A DNA stretch of 64,000 bases from an uncultured Fretibacterium sp. Lineage in GTDB: Bacteria; Synergistota; Synergistia; Synergistales; Aminobacteriaceae. The position numbers and the translations under genes are program-made. Under the pieces are notes generated by a model that was given only the letters and a program-made list of their open reading frames with translations, was not told where the DNA came from and did not search any database. Where the stretch lies: positions 8,889-72,888 of the forward strand of contig CALGHA010000035.1 in the NCBI GenBank assembly GCA_937915835.1. Reading direction: 5' to 3'. This document shows positions 45,743-53,708 of the stretch, in pieces (the stretch's first letter is position 1; the number at the start of each line of letters is the position of its first letter).

Positions 45743-46198
45743 ATGGATATACTTGAAATAATGAAAATGTTGAAGCAGCGTTATCCGTTCTTAATGGTCG
45801 ACAGAATTACGGAGTATGACGAAACTCACATTACCGGCTATAAGAACGTTACGATTAATGAGCCTTTTTTCAACGGACATTTTCCCGGAGATCCGACGAT
45901 GCCTGGCGTAATGATACTTGAGAGCATGGGGCAGGTTGCTTCAGTCTTGCTTGGCTTGAAACTCGGCAATGAGCAGGGAGGCAAGATTGCTTTTCTGGCT
46001 GGAATTGACAAAGCACGTTTCAGGAGGCCTGTACGTCCTGGCGACAAGTTAGTAACGAAGGCTGAACTGCTGAAAGCTCGGAGCAACTCAGCAAAAGTTA
46101 AGACTGTCGCATACGTTGACGATGAAGTTGTTGCGGAAGGTGAGTTCATGTGCATAATCGGCGATACTCTGACGAAAAAAGAGGAGGCTGAAAGTTGA
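45743..46198 (+). CDS. fabZ: 3-hydroxyacyl-ACP dehydratase FabZ
   Basis: 151 residues, hotdog fold. Catalytic block NGHFPGDPTMPGVMILESMGQ with the active-site His and Glu, and RYPFLMVDRI at the N-terminus. Dehydrates 3-hydroxyacyl-ACP in fatty acid synthesis, competing with LpxA/LpxD for hydroxyacyl-ACP, which explains the clustering. Overlaps lpxA as TTGA. Confidence 0.97.
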   Translation: MDILEIMKMLKQRYPFLMVDRITEYDETHITGYKNVTINEPFFNGHFPGDPTMPGVMILESMGQVASVLLGLKLGNEQGGKIAFLAGIDKARFRRPVRPGDKLVTKAELLKARSNSAKVKTVAYVDDEVVAEGEFMCIIGDTLTKKEEAES

Positions 46199-46983
46199 GC
46201 ATTAAAATTCATCCGAGCGCAATAGTTTCACCTAAGGCAGAAATTTCTGACGGCGTAGAAATTGGTCCGTTCTGTGTAATTGAAGATAAAGTTTCAATCG
46301 GAGAAGGAACGAAATTAAAAGCCTTCGTCAGCGTTCATAATTACGTCTCAATCGGCAAAAACTGCGACATTTTCGAGTATACAGCGATCGGCGGAGATCC
46401 TCAGGATCACGGTTACAAGGGCGAAATTTCCTACGTTAGAATTGGCGACAACAATTTAATCCGTGAAAATGTAACTATCAGCCGTGCAACCGGTGAAGGC
46501 AACGAGACAGTTATCGGCAATGACTGCTTCATAATGGAGGGAGTTCACTTTGCTCATAACGTGAAAGTCGGCGATTTCGTGACACTCGCTAACAAAGTCG
46601 GTTTGTCTGGTTTCGTCGAGGTTGGAAGTCATACGGTCTTCGGCGGAATGTGCGGAGTTCATCAATTCGTGAGGATTGGGGAGTATTGCATGATTGGCGG
46701 GCTTTATCGTGTCGTTAAGGATGTTCCTCATTATGTTTTAGCGTCGGGCGAGCCTTTGAGACTTACGGGCTTAAACAGGGTCGGACTTGAACGCGGAGGA
46801 TTTACGAGTGAAAAACGCCGTGAGATATATCATTTTTATCAGGAGTTATACAAGAAGGACAAGAGATTTACTGAAGCATTAGCTGAGGTTCGGGCCAATA
46901 AAGCAAATTATATTCCGGAGATACAGAGAATTATAGAATTTTACGAAGGGACAAAACGCGGAGTAACCTTCTGGGGAATATGA
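46195..46983 (+). CDS. lpxA: UDP-N-acetylglucosamine O-acyltransferase LpxA
   Basis: First step of lipid A synthesis. 262 residues, full length. Hexapeptide helix with NLIRENVTISRATGEGN, the catalytic His region (EGVHFAHNVKVGDF) and the C-terminal four-helix domain (GLERGGFTSEKRREIYHFYQ). TTG start, with GAGGAGG upstream; no ATG option without losing the helix start. Last gene before a hairpin terminator. Confidence 0.95.
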   Translation: MSIKIHPSAIVSPKAEISDGVEIGPFCVIEDKVSIGEGTKLKAFVSVHNYVSIGKNCDIFEYTAIGGDPQDHGYKGEISYVRIGDNNLIRENVTISRATGEGNETVIGNDCFIMEGVHFAHNVKVGDFVTLANKVGLSGFVEVGSHTVFGGMCGVHQFVRIGEYCMIGGLYRVVKDVPHYVLASGEPLRLTGLNRVGLERGGFTSEKRREIYHFYQELYKKDKRFTEALAEVRANKANYIPEIQRIIEFYEGTKRGVTFWGI

Positions 46984-47000
46984 TCTAAATCACTATTAAT

Positions 47001-47024
47001 CCCTGTCAAACGGCAGGGGTTTTT
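47001..47024 (+). terminator. Terminator of the envelope/lpx operon
   Basis: CCCTGTC pairs with GGCAGGG (one T-G wobble) around AAAC, followed by GTTTTT. Confidence 0.85.
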
Positions 47025-47030
47025 AGGCTA

Positions 47031-47039
47031 TGCTAGAAT
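47031..47039 (+). promoter_or_regulatory. Extended -10 promoter of the restriction-modification gene
   Basis: TGCTAGAAT (TG-n-TAGAAT) just after the lpxA terminator and about 25 bases before the ATG. No -35 recognised. Confidence 0.4.
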
Positions 47040-47061
47040 AATCATAAAATGCAGGAGGGGA

Positions 47062-49659
47062 ATGGTTTTCATGAGTGAGGAACTTATACAGAGAAATTTA
47101 ATCGAAACGCCAGAGAAAATTGGGGCGTGGAATTTTTATAATATAGGTTCAACAACATTAAAAGCACTTAAGGAAGCTAGGATTATTCCTGATTATGATT
47201 ATAAAGAGTTTGAACGCAAGAAGCCTGATGCGCTCATAACGTCAAAAAATGGAGTTATTGCCGCAATAGAATATAAGACACCTTCACAGCTCAGGACGAA
47301 AAAGCAAATTGCTTCAGCTGTATCGCAGGAGCTTGACACTGCAAAAGTGCTAGGGGCAAAAGTTTATATAGTTACTGACGGTACAAAAACTTTCTGGATA
47401 AATCCTTCGACCGGCAATAAAATTCTTCATAATGACGGCAGCGAAGTAAATCTAAATTTCAAGAAAGACGACAAAGAATGTATAGCCTTATTAAATCAGA
47501 TGCTATCTTCAATCACTACTGAAAATGATACTTTGCGTAAGCCTTCTCCTGTTGATCCTCTTCCGCTTGCTGAACAAGTCTGGCAGGATTTATGGTCTGT
47601 GTCTGGTGCAACGCCTGAGAACTGTCTTTATACTTTCGTAGAAATATTTATATTCAAGTATCTTAGTGATTTAGGCATTCTTCATGGTATACATTCTTTC
47701 TATTACCTTCTAGGTCAATATTCAATTAACACAGAAAGTGAAGTTCTTGAAAATTATGCTTCTATCATAAGAAAGAGAATAAAACAGCGTTTTCCAGGCA
47801 ACACTAAAGATAAAACGACAATAATTAACGGGACAATTTTTGTATCAAAAGATGATAAAGCAGTGGAAGGTTATGCATCAGTTTTTTATAAAATACTCAA
47901 GAGATTTAACGAGTTCGGTTCACTTGAAAATATTGATTATGACTTCAAGAGCAAATTGTTTGAAACTTTTCTAAAGGAGTCAATCAGCCGCAAAAACTGG
48001 GGGCAGTATTTCACGCCTCTAAAAGTTGTACGTGCTATTGTGAATATGGCAGATATTAACACCGGCATGAAGATATGTGATCCTGCCTGCGGTGTCGGAA
48101 AATTTCTTTTAGAGCCAATTTTGCACCAGCTGAACCGCTTTTACCTCATTGAAGGTGATGAACTTAAGCCGCAAATACACCTTTTCGGTTTCGATAAGGG
48201 ATTTGATAGGGAAGAACAGAAAACAATAATACTTGCCAAAGCCAACATGCTAATTTATATGTCAGATATGATAAAAGAAAATCCCGGTATGGAAGAAAAA
48301 TTTGCGAAGCTTTTCAACGACACCTTTACTCTTCAGACGAACTCGATATTAGGTACTTTAGCCAAGCCGATACGAAATGAATATGACCTTATTTTGACGA
48401 ACCCGCCTTACGTTATGAGCGGCAGCAGTAATCTCAAAGAAGAAATTGATAAAGTTCAAGAATTAAGAGATTATTTTTCGGTCAACGCTATGGGAATTGA
48501 AGGTCTTTTCATGGAATGGATAATTAACGCTCTGAAGCCCGGCGGAAAAGCATTTGTAATTGTACCTGACGGCATAATGAACAGAAGCAACGATAAGAAG
48601 CTGCGCAGTTTCATTCTGGAGCAGTGTTGTATAGACGCTGTCATCTCTCTACCGCTGAATACATTTTTTACGACTAACAAGAAAACGTATATTCTAGCCG
48701 TAACTAAGAAAATTCCTGAGCATATAAACGGAATTGATGTTCTTGTAAGACAGGACAAGCCCGTATTCACTTATCTTTGTTCAGAGATAGGAGAATCCCG
48801 TGATACTTACAGGTTCAACATTGAGCAGAATGATCTTCAGACGGCCTCTGAGCTTTTTAATATGTTCAAAGGAGCAAGAAATTCTTTCAGGACTGATGAT
48901 AAACGATGCAAAATCGTAAGCATTGATGATTTTTACGACGGAGCTCACTGGTGTGTTGACAGATGGTGGACGCAGGATGAGCTTATTGCTTTAGGCGTGA
49001 AAGATGAGACAAAAACAGTTTCCATAGAAGTCTTAAGGTTAATGCTCGGAGATATTGTGAATACATTAACAGAATTTGATGAACCTTTGCATGAGGCCGA
49101 AAAAAAAAATCCCATCAAGGAGCTGAAGACTAAAGAATTTCCGCTTTCAGAGATTTTTGTAACAAAAAAGGGATTAGCTAAATATACTAAAAAATATGGT
49201 ATTGAACATTCGGGCATTTACCCTGTATATTCAGCTTCAAGCTCTAAACCTCTTACGTACATAGATACTTATGATTATAATGGGCGTTATTTAACATGGT
49301 CGACTAACGGTTTTGCAGGTACAATTATGATTATTGACGGTAAATTCTCTATAAATGGCGACAGAGGAATTTTAGTTCCCGCAGGTAATCGTGTTGATAT
49401 AGATTTTGATTACATAAAATATGTTCTTGAACCTGTGTTAAGAGACCTTGCAAAAGGCCGCAAAGATATTGATGGGAAAGACGAATTCACAAAACTTTAT
49501 CCATCAATGCTTAATGATGTAAAAATACCTATTCCCATAGAAGATGACGGAAGCCCTGACTTATCAGCACAGCAGGAAATTGCCAAAACATATCTTCTTA
49601 TTGACCAGATAAAGCAAACAGTTGCCGAGAAAAAAGCACAAATTGAAAATTGCAGCTAA
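47062..49659 (+). CDS. Single-chain restriction-modification protein: PD-(D/E)XK nuclease, N6 methylase and TRD
   Basis: 865 residues with three parts. Residues about 40-110: a PD-(D/E)XK-type nuclease, D56 in KKPDALI and E70-x-K72 in AIEYKTP. Residues about 180-640: an HsdM-type N6-adenine methylase with motif I DPACGVGKFL (about 340) and motif IV NPPYVMSG (about 447). Residues about 690-860: a target-recognition domain followed by a helix, like half of an HsdS. This is the AloI/BcgI-type (type IIB/IIG) layout. The start could be the ATG at 47071, since AGGAGGGG sits close to 47062. Codon use is richer in AT and ATA than its neighbours, consistent with acquisition. Confidence 0.85.
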   Translation: MVFMSEELIQRNLIETPEKIGAWNFYNIGSTTLKALKEARIIPDYDYKEFERKKPDALITSKNGVIAAIEYKTPSQLRTKKQIASAVSQELDTAKVLGAKVYIVTDGTKTFWINPSTGNKILHNDGSEVNLNFKKDDKECIALLNQMLSSITTENDTLRKPSPVDPLPLAEQVWQDLWSVSGATPENCLYTFVEIFIFKYLSDLGILHGIHSFYYLLGQYSINTESEVLENYASIIRKRIKQRFPGNTKDKTTIINGTIFVSKDDKAVEGYASVFYKILKRFNEFGSLENIDYDFKSKLFETFLKESISRKNWGQYFTPLKVVRAIVNMADINTGMKICDPACGVGKFLLEPILHQLNRFYLIEGDELKPQIHLFGFDKGFDREEQKTIILAKANMLIYMSDMIKENPGMEEKFAKLFNDTFTLQTNSILGTLAKPIRNEYDLILTNPPYVMSGSSNLKEEIDKVQELRDYFSVNAMGIEGLFMEWIINALKPGGKAFVIVPDGIMNRSNDKKLRSFILEQCCIDAVISLPLNTFFTTNKKTYILAVTKKIPEHINGIDVLVRQDKPVFTYLCSEIGESRDTYRFNIEQNDLQTASELFNMFKGARNSFRTDDKRCKIVSIDDFYDGAHWCVDRWWTQDELIALGVKDETKTVSIEVLRLMLGDIVNTLTEFDEPLHEAEKKNPIKELKTKEFPLSEIFVTKKGLAKYTKKYGIEHSGIYPVYSASSSKPLTYIDTYDYNGRYLTWSTNGFAGTIMIIDGKFSINGDRGILVPAGNRVDIDFDYIKYVLEPVLRDLAKGRKDIDGKDEFTKLYPSMLNDVKIPIPIEDDGSPDLSAQQEIAKTYLLIDQIKQTVAEKKAQIENCS

Positions 49660-50215
49660 TTCTTGATGATGAAGGTGATGATTATATAACAAAAGATTTT
49701 GCGCTCACCTCTCTGTTTCACACAAAAAGGGGTTCATCAAAATACAATAAGGAATACTGCGCGCGGCATTCCGGGATTTATCCTGTGTATTCAGCATCGA
49801 TCTATAAGCCTCTTGGTTACATAGATACTTATGATTACGAAGGACGCTATTTAACATGGTCAACTGACGGTTTCGCAGGATATATTATGATTATTGACGG
49901 TAAATTTTCGGTCAACAGTGCAAGAGGACTCTTAATACCCATAGACGGCAGAAGTGATATAGATTTTGATTACGTGAAATTTACTCTTGAGCCTGTATTG
50001 CGAAGACTGGCAAGAGGTCGTCGAGATATTGACGGAAGTGATGAATACACGCATCTTCCTCCTTCAATGCTGAAGAACGTTATGATTACTCTTCCCGTTA
50101 AGCAGGACGGCAGCATAGATATTAATGCTCAAAAAGAGAAGTCCGAAAATTATAAGAAAGTAGAAATTGTGAAAAAGGGAATTATTTCACAGCTGGATAT
50201 TATTCTTAGTCAAAA
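49132..50215 (+). repeat. Tandem duplication of the target-recognition domain
   Basis: 49132-49655 and 49692-50215 match at a constant offset of 560 bases. Around 49258/49818 the DNA is nearly the same for over 80 bases, and the proteins share long blocks such as HSGIYPVYSAS, YIDTYDY and IMIIDGKFS; roughly 60% identity by eye. The two copies are in different reading frames. Confidence 0.85.
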
Positions 50216-50228
50216 AGTTGTGCCATAA
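49650..50228 (+). CDS. Second target-recognition domain, separate frame
   Basis: 192 residues: one TRD and its C-terminal helix, a close copy of the end of the preceding protein. It overlaps the upstream gene by 10 bases in the -1 frame, and the only candidate start is TTG at 49650, without a clear ribosome site; TGA lies two codons before it in the same frame. Two readings are possible: a coupled half-specificity subunit, or the broken 3' part of an originally single two-TRD protein. In AloI-like enzymes two TRDs recognise the two halves of a split target. Confidence 0.7.
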   Translation: MQLILDDEGDDYITKDFALTSLFHTKRGSSKYNKEYCARHSGIYPVYSASIYKPLGYIDTYDYEGRYLTWSTDGFAGYIMIIDGKFSVNSARGLLIPIDGRSDIDFDYVKFTLEPVLRRLARGRRDIDGSDEYTHLPPSMLKNVMITLPVKQDGSIDINAQKEKSENYKKVEIVKKGIISQLDIILSQKVVP

Positions 50229-50330
50229 TTTTTGCAGAAATTATGTTTTTTCCTGTATCATTTTTTGCGTTTGAGCTATAAACTATACACATCCCAAGTA
50301 AAACATAAAACATGAACGGAGGTTTATTTT

Positions 50331-51929
50331 ATGCAGGAAAAGAAGATTGTAAATATCCCTTCACTAATCAGCGATTATTATACGCTTGCTCCAAATCCTG
50401 ACGACAAGACCCAGCAGGTAGCTTTCGGAACCTCAGGACATCGCGGCTCTTCAGCACTTCACAGCTTCAACGAGGCTCATATTCTCGCGATTGCACAGGC
50501 CGTTTACGAACACAGAACAGCGGAGAAAATTCCCGGACCGTTATACATTGGAGCGGACACTCATGCACTTTCTGAGCCTTCAATGAGAACTTGCGTTGAA
50601 GTTTTAGCGGCTAACGGCGTTGAGATAATCTTGCAGGAAAAATTTGCGCCGACACCGACACCCGTAGTTTCACGAGCAATCCTTGAGCATAATCGCACTC
50701 CTGGCAACAAGACGGCTGACGGAATGGTCATCACGCCTTCACATAACCCGCCGACTGACGGAGGAATTAAATACGATCCGCCTTCGGGAGGTCCTGCAAG
50801 TCCGGAGATTACGAGCAAAATTCAGAACCGAGCTAATGAGTTAATTCGTCAAGGAGTAGGCAGCATTAAACGTGTTCCGTTTGAAAAAGCTATCAAGATG
50901 GATAACGTTCACTTTGAAGATTACGTTCTGCCGTATGTCAAAGCTCTTGCGTCGGTTGTCGACATGGAAGCAATTGCTAAGTCAGGCTTGAAAATCGGTG
51001 CGGATCCTCTCGGCGGCTCAGGAATTTATTATTGGGCACCAATCGCGGAAGTCTACGGAATTAAAAATCTCGAAGTTGTTAATCCCAATCTTGACCCGAC
51101 ATTTTCATTCATGCCTCCCGATCACGACGGCAAAATCAGAATGGACTGCTCATCACCTTATGCGATGGCCAATTTAATCAAGCTCAAGGACGATTACGAT
51201 ATTGCATTTGGCAACGACACGGATTATGACCGACACGGAATAGTTACACCTCAGGGATTAATGAACCCGAATGCTTACTTGTCAGTCGCTGTTCAGCATT
51301 TATTCACATCACGTAAGGGCTGGAGAGCTGACGCGGCCGTCGGAAAAACTGTAGTCTCAAGCTCAATCATTGATAGAGTTACTGCAGGAATTGGCCGGAA
51401 ATTATGCGAGGTTCCTGTCGGGTTCAAGTGGTTTGTTGACGGCTTACTCGATGGCTCAATGGGCTTCGGCGGAGAAGAGAGCGCAGGAGCTTCATTCTTG
51501 TGCAAAGATGGCAGCGTTTGGACGACCGACAAAGACGGCATAATCATGGACTTGCTGGCGTGTGAGATTACTGCGACGACGGGGAAAAATCCTGCTCAGC
51601 ATTACGACGAGATTAAGGCGAAATACGGCACAAGCTATTACGCTCGAATTGACACACCGGCGACTCCTGAACAGAAAGCGACGCTCGGAAAATTATCACC
51701 TGAGGACATTAAAGCCGACACTCTCGCTGGCGACAAGATTACGGCGAAATTCACGAAGGCTCCGGGAAATAACGCGTCAATCGGCGGCCTGAAAGTTACG
51801 ACAGAAAACGGCTGGTTTGCAGCTCGTCCGTCTGGAACTGAGAATATCTGCAAATTATACGCTGAAAGTTTCGTAAGCCCTGAGCACTTGAAGAAAATTC
51901 AGGAAGAAGCCCAGAAGATTATTGCTTAA
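50331..51929 (+). CDS. pgm: Phosphoglucomutase (alpha-D-glucose phosphate-specific)
   Basis: Interconverts glucose-1-P and glucose-6-P. 532 residues, near E. coli Pgm (546). The substrate-binding start is [10 protein letters not shown], the phosphoserine loop is [16 protein letters not shown] (Ser phosphorylated), the metal loop is [10 protein letters not shown], and the sugar-specificity loop has [14 protein letters not shown] lies 8 bases before the ATG. Supplies glucose-1-P for UDP-sugars used in surface glycans. Confidence 0.95.
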   Translation: MQEKKIVNIPSLISDYYTLAPNPDDKTQQVAFGTSGHRGSSALHSFNEAHILAIAQAVYEHRTAEKIPGPLYIGADTHALSEPSMRTCVEVLAANGVEIILQEKFAPTPTPVVSRAILEHNRTPGNKTADGMVITPSHNPPTDGGIKYDPPSGGPASPEITSKIQNRANELIRQGVGSIKRVPFEKAIKMDNVHFEDYVLPYVKALASVVDMEAIAKSGLKIGADPLGGSGIYYWAPIAEVYGIKNLEVVNPNLDPTFSFMPPDHDGKIRMDCSSPYAMANLIKLKDDYDIAFGNDTDYDRHGIVTPQGLMNPNAYLSVAVQHLFTSRKGWRADAAVGKTVVSSSIIDRVTAGIGRKLCEVPVGFKWFVDGLLDGSMGFGGEESAGASFLCKDGSVWTTDKDGIIMDLLACEITATTGKNPAQHYDEIKAKYGTSYYARIDTPATPEQKATLGKLSPEDIKADTLAGDKITAKFTKAPGNNASIGGLKVTTENGWFAARPSGTENICKLYAESFVSPEHLKKIQEEAQKIIA

Positions 51930-51957
51930 GTGATTTATTGCGACAAGAAAAAATTAG

Positions 51958-51990
51958 CCCTCTGGATTTTACTCCGGAGGGTTTGTTTTT
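51958..51990. terminator. Bidirectional terminator between pgm and the symporter gene
   Basis: CCCTCTGG pairs with CCGGAGGG (one wobble) around 8 bases, followed by TTTGTTTTT. Confidence 0.85.
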
Positions 51991-51997
51991 GTTCGAG

Positions 51998-53590
51998 TTA
52001 ATGAAGTCCTTCAAGATATGGAATTGCCCATAAGAATAACATAATGCCAGTTATAACAAAGCCTAAGGGAATTGATAACGCTATCATTAACTTAGTCTTC
52101 TTGATTTCGGCCGCATTCTTCTCTTTTTCAGGCATGATAAATAACTTTTCGCGCTTCTCTTTCTCCTTATCCGTAACTTGTGTGAACGAAGAGACTATTA
52201 CCATAACTATTATGCTTGTCAGCATTCCGACAAAGAAAGAATCAAAGTATATTGGCAAAAGTACATTAGCTAAAGCGGCTCCAATTTTCATTACAGAACT
52301 TACTATAAAGCCCGTAAGCATTCCCCAGAAAACTCCGGCCTTTGTAACTCGTTTGCTCCACACGCTCGCAATTGCCGCAGGAAGCCATGAACACGCTATT
52401 ATCGTGGCTCCAAGATACACTATCCAGAAGATTTGAGGAGGCTGACATATGCAAAGAACGCAAATGATTATTCCTAGCACTATAATGCTTAATCTTCCGT
52501 AAAGTATGCTCTTCTGTCCGTCTTTAACGTTAAGTATATCGTTTACTATATTTGAGCTTATTAACGATAAAAAAGTTGTTGCCGACGATATTCCTGCCGC
52601 AAGTATTCCGGAAAGCACTATTATTCCCAGTATAGAAGGCATTATATTCATCGAGGCCCATATTAGAGCATGCGAAGGAACTTTCATTCCTGGATTTAAC
52701 TTTTGCGTGAAAACTCCGGCCATACACATTAGGAATTCTATTACGAAGACGGAAAACGAAGCAAATATACTTGAACGTATAACAGCATGTTCATTCTTGG
52801 CCATAATATAACGGCTTGACTGCCACGGCGCAACCATAAGAACAGCCATCCACGCAACTCCGTATCCTAATGCCCAGATTATATTTTCTCGTCCTGTGTG
52901 ATAAAAATAGTCCAGATTGCCGCTCCATGAAAGAATACCGGGAATATTTTTATACGATGCCATTTCTTTGACGGCATTAACCCAGCCTCCAGCCTTATGA
53001 CTTATGAATGCAACACCTATAATTGCCGCCGCTGAAAATATACCGAACATTATCGTGTCAGTTATGAGAACTCCTTTTGCTCCGGCAAACGCGGTTATAA
53101 TAGTAAAGACACTTACAGAAATAATTATGCACGTATTGTATTCAAGCCCTGAAATCAGTGACATCATTGAGGCTACACCTTGAATGCACGAAAGGCTGTA
53201 CACTGTCATAGTAAATATACTTGTAACGGTTGCGAGAGTTTTTACAGCTTGAGAATCAAATCTTTTGCCGAAATATTGAGGTATTGTAATTACTTCGCTT
53301 CGCCTTAGAAATCTCCCGAAGAAAACAGACCCCATAATATACCCTACCGATAAGATGCATACAACAATCAATACAGGCGCAAAAAATCCGTTATATGCTT
53401 CTCCAACATCGCCCATAAATGCTTCGGGACTTAGAAAAGATGCTACAAGTGAGCCAGTTATCAGGAAGGCTGGAGCATTTCGGCCGGACACGTAAAAATC
53501 ATTTGCATCCCTCACTTTTCGGCTTATTATAGAGCTGATAATGATATAAAAGATCATCGTTGCTGTTATCCCGGCAAGATATATGTTCAT
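51998..53590 (-). CDS. Sodium:solute symporter (SSS/SLC5 family)
   Basis: Start at 53590 (MNIYLAGITATMIFYI), since it shares a base with the stop of the small gene upstream (TAATG) and AAGGAG precedes it; an ATG at 53659 would add 23 residues that read through that gene in another frame. About 530 residues, some 13 membrane helices, with the N-terminal SSS block DANDFYVSGRNAPAFLITG and the Na+-site helix GYNGFFAPV-type region. Imports an organic solute with Na+. The neighbouring kinase/cytidylyltransferase suggests choline or a related amine (inference). Confidence 0.85.
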   Translation of the reverse strand: MNIYLAGITATMIFYIIISSIISRKVRDANDFYVSGRNAPAFLITGSLVASFLSPEAFMGDVGEAYNGFFAPVLIVVCILSVGYIMGSVFFGRFLRRSEVITIPQYFGKRFDSQAVKTLATVTSIFTMTVYSLSCIQGVASMMSLISGLEYNTCIIISVSVFTIITAFAGAKGVLITDTIMFGIFSAAAIIGVAFISHKAGGWVNAVKEMASYKNIPGILSWSGNLDYFYHTGRENIIWALGYGVAWMAVLMVAPWQSSRYIMAKNEHAVIRSSIFASFSVFVIEFLMCMAGVFTQKLNPGMKVPSHALIWASMNIMPSILGIIVLSGILAAGISSATTFLSLISSNIVNDILNVKDGQKSILYGRLSIIVLGIIICVLCICQPPQIFWIVYLGATIIACSWLPAAIASVWSKRVTKAGVFWGMLTGFIVSSVMKIGAALANVLLPIYFDSFFVGMLTSIIVMVIVSSFTQVTDKEKEKREKLFIMPEKEKNAAEIKKTKLMIALSIPLGFVITGIMLFLWAIPYLEGLH

Positions 53591-53691
53591 TAATAATTCT
53601 CCTTCCCGTAATCCCTGAATACAAACACAGCCGAAAATATGCCAGCTGCAGAAAACCATAATCCCATAAAGACCGCAATAACTATTTCCAT
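53590..53691 (-). CDS. 33-residue membrane protein coupled to the symporter
   Basis: Too short for normal gene calling. MEIVIAVFMGLWFSAAGIFS opens a 33-residue protein with one hydrophobic helix (about 3-25) and a charged end (RDYGKENY). AAGGAGG stands 9 bases before the ATG, and the TAA overlaps the symporter ATG as TAATG, the sign of obligatory coupling. Tiny partner proteins next to SSS symporters are known in principle; I infer that it is a subunit or stabiliser of the symporter. I do not recognise a closer homologue. Confidence 0.8.
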   Translation of the reverse strand: MEIVIAVFMGLWFSAAGIFSAVFVFRDYGKENY

Positions 53692-53708
53692 ATTTGTATT
53701 TATCCTCC

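Noticed and set aside
49630..49635. Run of six A as a programmed -1 frameshift site joining the two TRD frames
   Set aside because: A -1 slip there meets TGA at 49644-49646 before it can reach the second TRD, so it cannot explain a fused product.
47062..50228. Ordinary three-gene type I restriction system
   Set aside because: No separate hsdR helicase gene exists; the nuclease, methylase and a TRD are in one chain.
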